Shown: positions 38,701 to 53,700 of the stretch, one piece after another | Position numbering within the stretch: the stretch's first letter is position 1 | Layout of the letters: each line of letters begins with the position of its first letter | DNA from: Henricia sp. BOLD:AAB3569 | Taxonomy: Eukaryota; Echinodermata; Asteroidea; Spinulosida; Echinasteridae | Length of the DNA stretch: 64,000 nt | Direction: 5' to 3' | Assembly: GCA_037783545.1 (NCBI GenBank) | Contig: JBBELK010000559.1 | Location: forward strand, 1 to 64,000 | Translations under genes and position numbers: made by a program | The notes under the pieces: model-generated | Database searches by the model: none | What the model saw: the letters and a program-made list of their open reading frames with translations, nothing else | Told to the model about the DNA's origin: nothing

Positions 38701-41700
38701 ATATGGAACTAGTCATAATCAGCATACACAATGTACATGTATATCACTGCATGTTTCTCCATCAAGGAGGCTTTAATATGGAATTAGTCATAATCAGCAT
38801 ACACAATGTACATGTATATCACCGCATGTTTCTCCATCAAGGGGCTTTAATATGAGATTAGTCATAATCAGCATACACAATGTACATGTATATCACTGCA
38901 TGTTTCTCCATCAAGAAGGCTTTAATATGGAATTAGTCATAATCAGCATACACAATGTACATGTATATCACTGCATGTTTCTCCATCAAGGAGGCTTTAA
39001 TATGAGATTAGTCATAATCAGCATACACAATGTACATGTATATCACTGCATGTTTCTCCATCAAGGAGGCTTTAATATGAGATTAGTCATAATCAGCATA
39101 CACAATGTACATGTATATCACTGCATGTTTCTCCATCAAGGAGGCTTTAATATGGAATTAGTCATAATCAGCATACACAATGTACATGTATATCACTGCA
39201 TGTTTCTCCATCAAGGGAGGCTTTAATATGAGATTAGTCATAATCAGCATACACAATGTACATGTATATCACTGCATGTTTCTCCATCAAGGGGCTTTAA
39301 TATGGAATTAGTCATAATCAGCATACACAATGTACATGTATATCACTGCATGTTTCTCCATCAAGGGAGGCATGGAATTAGTCATAATCAGCATACACAA
39401 TGTACATGTATATCACTGCATGTTTCTCCATCAAGGAGGCTTTAATATGGAATTAGTCATAATCAGCATACACAATGTACATGTATATCACTGCATGTTT
39501 CTCCATCAAGGGGCTTTAATATGGAATTAGTCATAATCAGCATACACAATGTACATGTATATCACTGCATGTTTCTCCATCAAGGAGGCTTTAATATGAG
39601 ATTAGTCATAATCAGCATACACAATGTACATGTATATCACTGCATGTTTCTCCATCAAGGAGGCTTTAATATGAGATTAGTCATAATCAGCATACACAAT
39701 GTACATGTATATCACTGCATGTTTCTCCATCAAGGGGCTTTAATATGGAATTAGTCATAATCAGCATACACAATGTATACATGTATATCACTGCATGTTT
39801 CTCCATCAAGGGGCTTTAATATGGAATTAGTCATAATCAGCATACACAATGTACATGTATATCACTGCATGTTTCTCCATCAAGGAGGCTTTAATATGAG
39901 ATTAGTCATAATCAGCATACACAATGTACATGTATATCACTGCATGTTTCTCCATCAAGGGGCTTTAATATGGAATTAGTCATAATCAGCATACACAACG
40001 TACATGTATATCACTGCATGTTTCTCCATCAAGGGGCTTTAATATGGAATTAGTCATAATCAGCATACACAATGTACATGTATATCACCGCATGTTTCTC
40101 CATCAAGGGGCTTTAATATGGAATTAGTCATAATCAGCATACACAATGTACATGTATATCACTGCATGTTTCTCCATCAAGGGGGCTTTAATATGAGATT
40201 AGTCATAATCAGCATACACAATGTACATGTATATCACTGCATGTTTCTCCATCAAGGGGCTTTAATATGGAATTAGTCATAATCAGCATACACAATGTAC
40301 ATGTATATCACCGCATGTTTCTCCATCAAGGGGCTTTAATATGGAATTAGTCATAATCAGCATACACAATGTACATGTATATCACTGCATGTTTCTCCAT
40401 CAAGGAGGCTTTAATATGGAATTAGTCATAATCAGCATACACAATGTACATGTATATCACTGCATGTTTCTCCATCAAGGGGCTTTAATATGGAATTAGT
40501 CATAATCAGCATACACAACGTACATGTATATCACCGCATGTTTCTCCATCAAGGAGGCTTTAATATGGAATTAGTCATAATCAGCATACACAATGTACAT
40601 GTATATCACTGCATGTTTCTCCATCAAGGGGCTTTAATATGGAATTAGTCATAATCAGCATACACAATGTACATGTATATCACTGCATGTTTCTCCATCA
40701 AGGGGCTTTAATATGGAATTAGTCATAATCAGCATACACAATACGTACATGTAAATATCACTGCATGTTTCTCCATCAAGGAGGCTTTAATATGGAATTA
40801 GTCATAATCAGCATACACAATGTACATGTATATCACTGCATGTTTCTCCATCAAGGGGCTTTAATATGGAATTAGTCATAATCAGCATACACAACGTACA
40901 TGTATATCACTGCATGTTTCTCCATCAAGGGGCTTTAATATGAGATTAGTCATAATCAGCATACACAATGTACATGTATATCACTGCATGTTTCTCCATC
41001 AAGGGGCTTTAATATGGAATTAGTCATAATCAGCATACACAATGTACATGTACATGTATATGGGTCTGTCCACAGTAATGGGGTACATTTGAAAAATACG
41101 TCAATAATTCCTTACAGATGTCTTTAGTTTATCTCAGAATTAAAGAAATGTCCTTGTTTTGTTCTCAGGAGATAACTTTTGCCCAAAAAAGTAACAAATT
41201 GCTGCCACAACATAAATTTTTGAAAAGCAAGTGCAAATTTTCCTATTACGCATGTAACGTGGACAGACAATTTTGTGACATTTTTTTCCGTCTTTGTTAC
41301 ATGCGTAATAGGAAAATTTGTGCACGAGGTTTTCACAAATGTATGTTGTAGGACTATTTTTCTTGCTCCTTGGTGAAAAAGTTATTTGCTCAGTTTAGCT
41401 TGATAATATAAAGATAAAATTAAGACATTTGAAGTGAACTGGGACCTAAGATCTTGAATGTTACAGAAATGTACCCCATTACCGTGGACAGACCCATATC
41501 ACCTCATGTTTCTCCATCAAGGGGGCTTTAATATGAGATTAGTCATAATCAGCATACACAATGTACATGTATATCACTGCATGTTTCTCCATCAAGGAGG
41601 CTTTAATATGAGATTAGTCATAATCAGCATACACAATGTACATGTATATCACTGCATGTTTCTCCATCAAGGGAGGCTTTAATATGGAATTAGTCATAAT

Positions 41701-44700
41701 CAGCATACACAATGTACATGTATATCACTGCATGTTTCTCCATCAAGGGAGGCTTTAATATGGAATTAGTCATAATCAGCATACACAATGTACATGTATA
41801 TCACTGCATGTTTCTCCATCAAGGAGGCTTTAATATGGAATTAGTCATAATCAGCATACACAATGTACATGTATATCACCGCATGTTTCTCCATCAAGGG
41901 GCTTTAATATGGAATTAGTCATAATCAGCATACACAATGTACTGTATATCACTGCATGTTTCTCCATCAAGGAGGCTTTAATATGAGATTAGTCATAATC
42001 AGCATACACAATGTACATGTATATCACTGCATGTTTCTCCATCAAGGGAGGCTTTAATATGGAATTAGTCATAATCAGCATACACAATGTACATGTATAT
42101 CACTGCATGTTTCTCCATCAAGGGAGGCTTTAATATGGAATTAGTCATAATCAGCATACACAATGTACATGTATATCACTGCATGTTTCTCCATCAAGGA
42201 GGCTTTAATATGGAATTAGTCATAATCAGCATACACAATGTACATGTATATCACCGCATGTTTCTCCATCAAGGGGCTTTAATATGGAATTAGTCATAAT
42301 CAGCATACACAATGTACTGTATATCACTGCATGTTTCTCCATCAAGGAGGCTTTAATATGAGATTAGTCATAATCAGCATACACAATGTACATGTATATC
42401 ACTGCATGTTTCTCCATCAAGGGGCTTTAATATGGAATTAGTCATAATGAGCATACACAACGTACATGTATATCACCGCATGTTTCTCCATCAAGGGGCT
42501 TTAATATGGAATTAGTCATAATCAGCATACACAATGTACATGTATATCACTGCATGTTTCTCCATCAAGGGGGCTTTAATATGAGATTAGTCATAATCAG
42601 CATACACAATGTACATGTATATCACTGCATGTTTCTCCATCAAGGAAGGCTTTAATATGGAATTAGTCATAATCAGCATACACAATGTACATGTATATCA
42701 CTGCATGTTTCTCCATCAAGGGAGGCTTTAATATGGAATTAGTCATAATCAGCATACACAATGTACATGTATATCACTGCATGTTTCTCCATCAAGGGGC
42801 TTTAATATGGAATTAGTCATAATCAGCATACACAATGTACATGTATATCACTGCATGTTTCTCCATCAAGGGGCTTTAATATGGAATTAGTCATAATCAG
42901 CATACACAATGTACATGTATATCACTGCATGTTTCTCCATCAAGGGGCTTTAATATGAGATTAGTCATAATCAGCATACACGATGTACATGTATATCACC
43001 GCATGTTTCTCCATCAAGGAGGCTTTAATATGGAATTAGTCATAATCAGCATACACAATGTACATGTATATCACCGCATGTTTCTCCATCAAGGAGGCTT
43101 TAATATGGAATTAGTCATAATCAGCATACACAATGTACATGTATATCACTGCATGTTTCTCCATCAAGGGCTTTAATATGAGATTAGTCATAATCAGCAT
43201 ACACAATGTACATGTATATCACCGCATGTTTCTCCATCAAGGAGGCTTTAATATGAGATTAGTCATAATCAGCATACACAATGTACATGTATATCACTGC
43301 ATGTTTCTCCATCAAGGGGCTTTAATATGAGATTAGTCATAATCAGCATACACAATGTACATGTATATCACTGCATGTTTCTCCATCAAGGAGGCTTTAA
43401 TATGAGATTAGTCATAATCAGCATACACAATGTACATGTATATCACTGCATGTTTCTCCATCAAGGGGCTTTTGTCCTATTAACTCTTGCCCAGTTAACC
43501 AATATTTTATTGATAAATACCGTAGACAGTTAACCCATTCCTATTGGCGGAGAGCAGATAACATGGGCCTGTGTCTTAAACAAATTACAAAGGCATTGCA
43601 TGGCTGGTTTTAATCACTCTGTAGTCTTGCCCCTATTCAGTTGCACTGATCGTTAGAATGAAAGCAAATTGGATGTAGTGTGCATGTAGTGTGCATGTAG
43701 TGTGCATGTAGTGTGCATGTAGTGTACATGTAGTGTACATGTAGTGTGCATGTAGTGTGCATGTAGTGTGCATGTAGTGTGCATGTAGTGTGCATGTAGT
43801 GTGCATGTAGTGTGCATGTATAGTGTGCATGTAGTGTGCATGTAGTGTGCATGTAGTGTGCATGTAGTGTGCATGTAGTGTGCATGTAGTGGTACATGCA
43901 GTGGTACATGCAGTGGTACATGCAGTGGTACATGTAGTGGTACATGCAGTGGTACATGGCTCTAAAGTGACTCATTACAGCGTGCGTAGCCTTTAAAGTT
44001 TTTAAACATTTCTGAATTTCTGAAATTGCGCACAATATAAAATGCTGACATAAATGATAATTATTTCATCTTTAGATTCCCAAGGAGAAGAGCGTGGATT
44101 ACTTGCTGGCAGCAGCCCCTAAAGATGACAAGACGACAGACGCAGCTACAGCCGTGTCTAAAAGCACTGGAACCGTAGTGTACTGCATTGACATTAGTGG
44201 GTCAATGTCAGCAACCACACAGGTCTCATCCTTACAGTGTGAGTACTATACCTCATGAATATTCATCAGGCAGCGTCATGTGACTGCTGCACCGTGGTGT
44301 ACTGCATTGACATTAGTGGGTCAATGTCAGCAAGCACACAGGTCTCATCCTTACAGTGTGAGTACTATACCTCATGAATATTCATCAGGCAGTGTCATGT
44401 GACTGCTGCACCGTGGTGTACTGCATTGACATTAGTGGGTCAATGCAGCAAGCACACAGGTCTCATATCCTTACAGTGTGAGTACTATACCTCATGAATA
44501 TTCATCAGGCAGCGTCATGTGACTGCTGCACCGTGGTGTACTGCATTGACATTAGTGGGTCAATGTCAGCAACCACACAGGTCTCATCCTTACAGTGTGA
44601 GTACTATACCTCATGAATATTCATCAGGCAGCGTCATGTGACTACTGCACCGTGGTGTATTGCATTGACATTAGTGGGTCAATGTCAGCAACCACACAGG

Positions 44701-47700
44701 TCTCATCCTTACAGTAGGGGCGTTCGAGATGCTGACACCGGGTAACCCGTGTCTAACCTCGTTCCCATGGTCTACCTGGCTGATCACACCTCGCACGATC
44801 ATCCCCAGGTCAGGGCTGCCCCGAGGAAGCATCTCGAACGCCCCTAGTGTGAGTACTATACCTCATGAATATTCATCAGGCAGCGTCATGTGACTGCTGC
44901 ACCGTGGTGTACTGCATTGACATTAGTGGGTCAATGTCGGCAACCACACAGGTCTCATCCTTACAGTAGGGGCGTTCGAGATGCTGACAATGGGTAACAC
45001 CAACTTACACCAGAGCGTTCTTTTAGCCATCACGTGTTACACGAGTCTGCCCCGGTGGCAGCCACCACTACCCGAGCTCGCGGGCGGGTCTGTGGTGTAA
45101 AGCAAGGTGTAATGACGTCACCTAGTAACCGCGATAGCGAACAGTTTGGAATCGCGACGTGAGTACGAAGAAAAACACTTATTTATGACACAAAATAGGA
45201 GGGAATAGGGCTGTAAATACATTTTGCTGAATCAGTAGATGTCTGTAGGCATTGACGAAGTTTATTTGGGTACTTTAGGGCAACTATTTGTGCGTGGCGC
45301 CGGCTTCATTTTTCATCCCGAGTCAAACGATAACGGCGTTTATAAAGCTGCACCCGTACAACCTTTGACCACGTGTTCCCAGAATTCAAAGCGAGGCCGT
45401 GTGTCGTTCGTTTTGCATCTTCTGGGGGCTTCCCCCGGTGTAAACCCCGTGTTACACGAGGTAAGCATCTCGAACGCCCCCTGTGTGAGTACTATACCTC
45501 ATGAATATTCATCAGGCAGTGTCATGTGACTGCTGCACCGTGGTGTACTGCATTGACATTAGTGGGTCAATGTCAGCAACCACACAGGTCTCCCTACTGA
45601 AAACGTAGCACACACCTACTAACCGAATACAAAATTTAATTATAATCTCTCGCCACTTTGAGTTTGTTCATTCCCGACAATTGCAAATTGCCTATTATCA
45701 AGCAACGTACCCCATTTACAAAAATCAAAACAACTGCCAAAACTGAAGCAAATTAACTTTTTTACACGGTAAATATATGTTAAGTTACATGATCCCACAA
45801 TGCATTGCAACTTCCAAAACCAACTTAAAACCAATTAAACCCAATTCATTCCAATTGAATTGGAAATTATGGTTACAAGGGAACCTACCGAAACCATTTC
45901 AATCCAATTCACGAACCTACCGAAACCATTTCAATCTAATTCACGAACCAACTCAAACCATTTTAATCCAATTCACGAACCTACCGAAACCATTTAAATC
46001 CAATTCACGAACCTACCGAAACCATTTCAATCTAATTCACGAACCAACGCAAACCATTTCAATCTAATTCACGAACCAACGCAAACCATTTAAATCCAAT
46101 TCACGAACCTACCGAAACCATTTAAATCTAATTCACGAACCAACTCAAACCATTTCAATCCAATTCACGAACCTACCGAAACCATTTAAATCTAATTCAC
46201 GAACCTACCGAAACAATTTCAATCTAATTCACGAACCTACCGAAACCATTTTAATCCAATTCACGAACCTACCGAAACCATTTCAATCTAATTCACGAAC
46301 CTACCGAAACCATTTCAATCTAATTCACGAACCAACTCAAACCATTTCAATCCAATTCACGAACCTACCGAAACCATTTAAATCTAATTCACGAACCTAC
46401 CGAAACAATTTCAATCTAATTTACGAACCTACCGAAACCATTTTAATCCAATTCACGAACCTACCGAAACCATTTAAATCCAATTCACGAACCTACCGAA
46501 ACCATTTCAATCCAATTCACGAACCTACCGAAACCATTTCAATCTAATTCACGAACCTACCGAAACCATTTCAATCCAATTCACGAACCTACCGAAACCA
46601 TTTCAATCCAATTCACGAACCTACCGAAACCATTTCAATCCAATTCACGAACCAACTCGAACCATTTCAATCTAATTCACGAACCTACCGAAACCATTTC
46701 AATCCAATTCACGAACCTACCGAAACCATTTCAATCCAATTCACGAACCAACTCGAACCATTTCAATCTAATTCACGAACCTACCGAAACCATTTCAATC
46801 CAATTCACGCACCTACCGAAACCATTTCAATCCAATTCACGAACCTACCGAAACCATTTCAATCCAATTCACGAACCAACTCGAACCATTTCAATCCAAT
46901 TCACGAACCTACCGAAACCATTTCAATCCAATTCACGAACCAACTCGAACCATTTCAATCTAATTCACGAACCTACCGAAACCATTTCAATCCAATTCAC
47001 GAACCTACCGAAACCATTTCAATCCAATTCACGAACCAACTCGAACCATTTCAATCTAATTCACGAACCTACCGAAACCATTTCAATCCAATTCACGCAC
47101 CTACCGAAACCATTTCAATCCAATTCACGAACCTACCGAAACCATTTCAATCCAATTCACGAACCAACTCGAACCATTTCAATCTAATTCACGAACCTAC
47201 CGAAACCATTTAAATCCAATTCACGCACCTACCGAAACCATTTCAATCTAATTCACGAACCAACGCAAACCATTTCAATCTAATTCACGAACCAACGCAA
47301 ACCATTTAAATCTAATTCACGAACCTACCGAAACCATTTAAATCCAATTCACGCACCTACCGAAACCATTTAAATCCAATTCACGAACCAACGCAAACCA
47401 TTTCAATCCAATTCACGAACCTACCGAAACCATTTAAATCCAATTCACGCACCTACCGAAACCATTTAAATCCAATTCACGAACCTACCGAAACCATTTA
47501 AATCCAATTCACGCACCTACCGAAACCATTTCAATCCAATTCACGAACCTACCGAAACCATTTCAATCCAATTCACGCACCTACCGAAACCATTTCAATC
47601 CAATTCACGAACCTACCGAAACCATTTAAATCCAATTCACGCACCTACCGAAACCATTTCAATCCAATTCACGAACCTACCGAAACCATTTCAATCCAAT

Positions 47701-50700
47701 TCACGCACCTACCGAAACCATTTCAATCCAATTCACGAACCTACCGAAACCATTTCAATCCAATTCACGCACCTACCGAAACCATTTCAATCCAATTCAC
47801 GAACCTACCGAAACCATTTCAATCCAATTCACGAACCTACCGAAACCATTTAAATCCAATTTACGCACCTACCGAAACCATTTCAATCCAATTCACGAAC
47901 CTACCGAAACCATTTAAATCCAATTCACGCACCTACCGAAACCATTTCAATCCAATTCACGAACCTACCGAAACCATTTAAATCCAATTCACGAACCTAC
48001 CGAAACCATTTCAATCCAATTCACGAACCTACCGAAACCATTTAAATCCAATTCACGAACCTACCGAAACCATTTAAATCCAATTCACGCACCTACCGAA
48101 ACCATTTCAATCCAATTCACGAACCAACGCAAACCATTTCAATCCAATTCACGCACCTACCGAAACCATTTAAATCCAATTCACGAACCAACGCAAACCA
48201 TTTCAATCCAATTCACGAACCTACCGAAACCATTTCAATCCAATTCACGAACCAACGCAAACCATTTAAATCTAATTCACGAACCTACCGAAACCATTTC
48301 AATCCAATTCACGAACCTACCGAAACCATTTCAATCCAATTCACGCACCTACCGAAACCATTTAAATCTAATTCACGAACCTACCGAAACCATTTCAATC
48401 CAATTCACGAACCTACCGAAACCATTTCAATCCAATTCACGAACCTACCGAAACCATTTAAATCTAATTCACGAACCTACCGAAACCATTTAAATCTAAT
48501 TCACGAACCTACCGAAACCATTTCAATCCAATTCACGCACCTACCGAAACCATTTCAATCCAATTCACGCACCTACCGAAACCATTTCAATCCAATTCAC
48601 GAACCTACCGAAACCATTTCAATCCAATTCACGAACCTACCGAAACCATTTCAATCCAATTCACGAACCTACCGAAACCATTTCAATCCAATTCACGAAC
48701 CTACCGAAACCATTTCAATCCAATTCACGAACCTACCGAAACCATTTCAATCCAATTCACGAACCTACCGAAACCATTTCAATCCAATTCACGCACCTAC
48801 CGAAACCATTTCAATCTAATTCACGAACCAACGCAAACCATTTCAATCCAATTCACGAACCTACCGAAACCATTTCAATCTAATTCACGAACCTACCGAA
48901 ACCATTTAAATCTAATTCACGAACCAACTCAAACCATTTCAATCCAATTCACGAACCTACCGAAACCATTTAAATCTAATTCACGAACCTACCGAAACAA
49001 TTTCAATCTAATTCACGAACCTACCGAAACCATTTTAATCCAATTCACGAACCTACCGAAACCATTTCAATCTAATTCACGAACCTACCGAAACCATTTA
49101 AATCTAATTCACGAACCAACTCAAACCATTTCAATCCAATTCACGAACCTACCGAAACCATTTAAATCTAATTCACGAACCTACCGAAACAATTTCAATC
49201 TAATTTACGAACCTACCGAAACCATTTTAATCCAATTCACGAACCTACCGAAACCATTTCAATCCAATTCACGCACCTACCGAAACCATTTCAATCCAAT
49301 TCACGAACCTACCGAAACCATTTCAATCCAATTCACGAACCAACGCAAACCATTTCAATCCAATTCACGCACCTACCGAAACCATTTCAATCCAATTCAC
49401 GAACCTACCGAAACCATTTCAATCCAATTCACGAACCTACCGAAACCATTTCAATCCAATTCACGCACCTACCGAAACCATTTCAATCCAATTCACGAAC
49501 CTACCGAAACCATTTCAATCCAATTCACGAACCTACCGAAACCATTTCAATCCAATTCACGAACCTACCGAAACCATTTCAATCCAATTCACGAACCTAC
49601 CGAAACCATTTCAATCCAATTCACGAACCTACCGAAACCATTTCAATCCAATTCACGCACCTACCGAAACCATTTCAATCCAATTCACGAACCAACGCAA
49701 ACCATTTCAATCTAATTCACGAACCTACCGAAACCATTTCAATCTAATTCACGAACCTACCGAAACCATTTCAATCCAATTCACGCACCTACCGAAACCA
49801 TTTCAATCCAATTCACGAACCTACCGAAACCATTTCAATCCAATTCACGAACCTACCGAAACCATTTCAATCCAATTCACGCACCTACCGAAACCATTTC
49901 AATCCAATTCACGAACCAACGCAAACCATTTCAATCCAATTCACAAACCAACTGAAACCATTTCAATCCAATTCAAAGTTGAAAGTTTCGTGACTTAACC
50001 GTGAATATAAGCGTATAGGAGTAATCTTTTCTGCTGCATACATGCAACGGTGAAGCCAAAATGTCGGTGAAAAGGCTCACGACTGGGACAAATTGTAGCC
50101 TAAAAATACTGTCACCAGACCGTAACGTAGTTGTCAAAAGTTATCCAACACAAGAAACCGTATTGATACTTGCGAGTAGGATGATTCTCCAATAGGATTG
50201 AAATGGTTTCAGTTGTTTATCGAAATGGTTTCAGTTGCGGTTTTCGAATTGGATTGAAATGGTTTCAGTTGCGGTTCTCGAATTGGATTTAAATGGTTTC
50301 AGTTGCGGTTCTCGAATTGGATTTAAATGGTTTCAGTTGCGGTTCTCGAATTGGATTGAAATGGTTTCAGTTGCGGTTCTCGAAATGGATTGAAATGGTT
50401 TCAGTTGCGGTTCTCGAAATGGATTGAAATGGTTTCAGTTGCGGTTCTCGAATTGGATTGAAATGGTTTCAGTTGCGGTTCTCGAATTGGATTGAAATGG
50501 TTTCAGTTGCGGTTCTCGAAATGGATTGAAATGGTTTCAGTTGCGGTTCTCGAAATGGATTGAAATGGTTTCAGTTGCGGTTCTCTAATTGGATTGAAAT
50601 GGTTTCAGTTGCGGTTCTCGAATTGGATTGAAATGGTTTAAACAGCTAGAATCCCCCCATGACAAAAATCCAGCATTTCGGCTTTTTTCGATAGTCCAAA

Positions 50701-53700
50701 CATCCCTCTTGCCGACGTGGATTTTTATTATTTTTTAATTGTCGGTTTTAAGTGGATAAATTGCAAGCAAAAGTGCGCTTTTCGAAAATGAGATTTTCGC
50801 GATTTCTGAAACGCTCATTAGGTATTCATGATATGCGCGTGACCCCGTGACGCAATCCTGAGAAAGAGAAGTCAACACGATAGTTGGCTCCATACGTTTA
50901 CACGCAAAAAACTTAGAAAAACGTCTCTTTTAGAAGGCGTTTTTCGAAGAATTTTGTTGTTCCAAAAAGCCAGAGATATGCCCAGTAGCTGCGTGGTTGC
51001 ATGTTTTACCAGACACTATGAAAAAAAAAGAGCAGAAAGATTTTCTTTTCTATTACCAAGAGAGAAAAAAATGAGTCGCTCATTCTATAACTTGTACGGC
51101 CGATGTCCAAACACGTGGAAACTACACCGCAGTGGACCGTACACAGACCGCTGTGAATGCCCTTCATTCCGTGACAAAACCACCGGTCGCAATGCACCAG
51201 TATTTACTGTCACTGTGAGCCACAATTTCATCGTTTTTTTCACAAAACAGGTAATAGTAGATTGCTGTCATATTACATGAAGTGTTTTTCACGTTTGTAT
51301 TTTGAATTACAAGGACAAAATAGGCATGATAAACATTCACTTCGTGTATTTTCCATTCAATACTGCACAGACCGTTTTGTATGTTTCTCAGGATGACGTC
51401 AACACCCTGTTGATAAACAAGCCGAGTGACCTCGAGCGTTTCAGAATTTGGGTGAAGAGGGTCGGAACTGCTTTACGTTTTAAGCAAAAGTCTGTCGATT
51501 TTTTGTGAAAAACAAGTTGTGATGGTGTTGTAGACACATACACCTCCATGATAAACAAAAAAACTACAAAAATGTGGAAGGCGGGATTCTAGCTGTTTAA
51601 GTTGGTTCGATCTCGAATTGGATTGAAATGGTTTAAGTTGGTTCGATCTCGAATTGGATTGAAATGGTTTAAGTAATTGGTTCTCGAAATGGATTGAAAT
51701 GGTTTCAGTTGTTTCTAGAATTGGATTGAAATGGTTTCAGTTGTTTCTAGAATTGGATTGAAATGGTTTCAGTTGGTTCTCGAATTGGATTAAAAATTAA
51801 ATAGTTTCAGTTGGTTCTCGAATTGGATTGAAATGGTTTCAGTTGGTTCTTGAAATGGATAGAAATGTTTTCAGTTAGTTTTCGAATTAGATTGAAATGG
51901 TTTCAGTTGGTTCTTGAAATGGATAGAAATGTTTTCAGTTAGTTCTCGAATTAGATTGAAATGGTTTCAGTTGGTTCTGAAATTGGATTGAAATTCCAAT
52001 TGGAGGAACAAATTGACAGGAGGCCGGAATAACAGACCAATTGAAACCAATTCAGTACCAATTGGAAATTCCAATTGGACGAAAACAATAAGCAGAAGGA
52101 ATAACAGACCAATTGAAACCATTTCAGTACCAACATTTACAGGAGGAATAACAGACCAATTGAAACCATTTCAGTACCAACATTTACAGGAGGAATAACA
52201 GACCAATTGAAACCATTTCAGTACCAACATTTACAGGAGGAATAACAGACCAATTGAAACCATTTCAGTACCAATTGGAAATACCAATTGGAGAAAAAGA
52301 AATGGACAGGAGGATTAACAGACCAATTGAAACCAATTCAGTACCAATTGAGGACCAATTGGAGCCAATTAAAACCAGTTCATTCCAATTCAAAAATCAA
52401 TTGGTTTGAATAGGTCGTTTTCAGTAGGGCTCATCCTAGGCTGCTTTTGAGCGCTCGTCCCTGGTGCTCCCAGGTGGTGGAAACGTTACGTCACACACAT
52501 GCTTACACACGCTTTCGGGCGAGCACCTGGTGCCGCGCTCGAAAGCAGCCCTTACAGTGTGAGTACTATACCTCATGAATATTCATCAGGCAGTGTCATG
52601 TGACTGCTGCACCGTGGTGTACTGCATTGACATTAGTGGGTCAATGTCGGCAACCACACAGGTCTCATCCTTACAGTGTGAGTACTATACCTCATGAATA
52701 TTCATCAGGCAGCGTCATGTGACTGCTGCACCGTGGTGTACTGCATTGACATTAGTGGGTCAATGTCAGCAACCACACAGGTCTCATCCTTACAGTGTGA
52801 GGACTATACCTCATGAATATTCATCAGGCAGTGTCATGTGACTGCTGCACCGTGGTGTACTGCATTGACATTAGTGGGTCAATGCAGCAAGCACACGGGT
52901 CTCATCCTTACAGTGTGAGTACTATACCTCATGAATATTCATCAGGCAGCGTCATGTGACTGCTGCACCGTGGTGTACTGCATTGACATTAGTGGGTCAA
53001 TGTCAGCAACCACACAGGTCTCATCCTTACAGTGTGAGTACTATACCTCATGAATATTCATCAGGCAGTGTCATGTGACTGCTGCACCGTGGTGTACTGC
53101 ATTGACATTAGTGGGTCAATGTCAGCAAGCACACAGGTCTCATCCTTACAGTGTGAGTACTATACCTCATGAATATTCATCAGGCAGTGTCATGTGACTG
53201 CTGCACCGTGGTGTACTGCATTGACATTAGTGGGTCAATGTCAGCAAGCACACAGGTCTCATCCTTACAGTGTGAGTACTATACCTCATGAATATTCATC
53301 AGGCAGCGTCATGTGACTACTGCACCGTGGTGTACTGCATTGACATTAGTGGGTCAATGTCAGCAACCACACAGGTCTCATCCTTACAGTGTGAGTACTA
53401 TACCTCATGAATATTCATCAGGCAGCGTCATGTGACTGCTGCACCGTGGTGTACTGCATTGACATTAGTGGGTCAATGTCAGCAACCACACAGGTCTCAT
53501 CCTTATTAGGGGCGTTCGAGATGCTGACACCGGGTAACACCAACTTACACCGGAGCGTTCTTTTAGCCATCACGTGCTACACGAGTCTGCCCCAGTGGCA
53601 GCCACTACTGCCCGAGCTCGCGGGCGGGTCTGTGGTGTAAAGCAAGGTGTAATGACGTCACCTATTAACCGCGAGTAGTAAAACATGGCAACAACCTTTG

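Larger units (their letters stand above)
45592..52429. mobile_element. 6.8-kb composite element inserted in an exon 9 copy
   Basis: Short termini ccctactgaaaacg / cgttttcagtaggg, with CT on both sides (45590-45591, 52430-52431). Removing it rejoins the exon copy 'caggtct' and 'catcctta'. Inside are a 4-kb array of a 32-bp unit, an inverse array of 33-34-bp units, and a nested TTAA-flanked element. No transposase gene was recognised. Confidence 0.8.
44239..53507 (+). repeat. Tandem array of the 3' part of exon 9 with donor, about 15 copies, split by transposons
   Basis: The unit is about 119 bp: 'accgtggtgtactgcattg' through the exon end, donor 'gtgagtactatacctcatg' and 'aatattcatcaggcag...tgctgc'. 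Copies sit at 44290-44960 and 45530-45591, and after the 6.8-kb insertion at 52430-53507. Copies start inside the exon and carry donors, including the MIDAS codons, but no normal acceptor. Confidence 0.93.

Noticed and set aside
45895..49975. CRISPR array
   Set aside because: The 32-bp units are contiguous with no unique spacers, the genome is eukaryotic, and the array is a satellite inside a transposon-like element.
53407..53640. Frame reading [15 protein letters not shown] then [15 protein letters not shown] as an extended vWA exon
   Set aside because: The extension is the end of a MITE (aggggcgttcgagatgct termini) inserted in an exon 9 copy.
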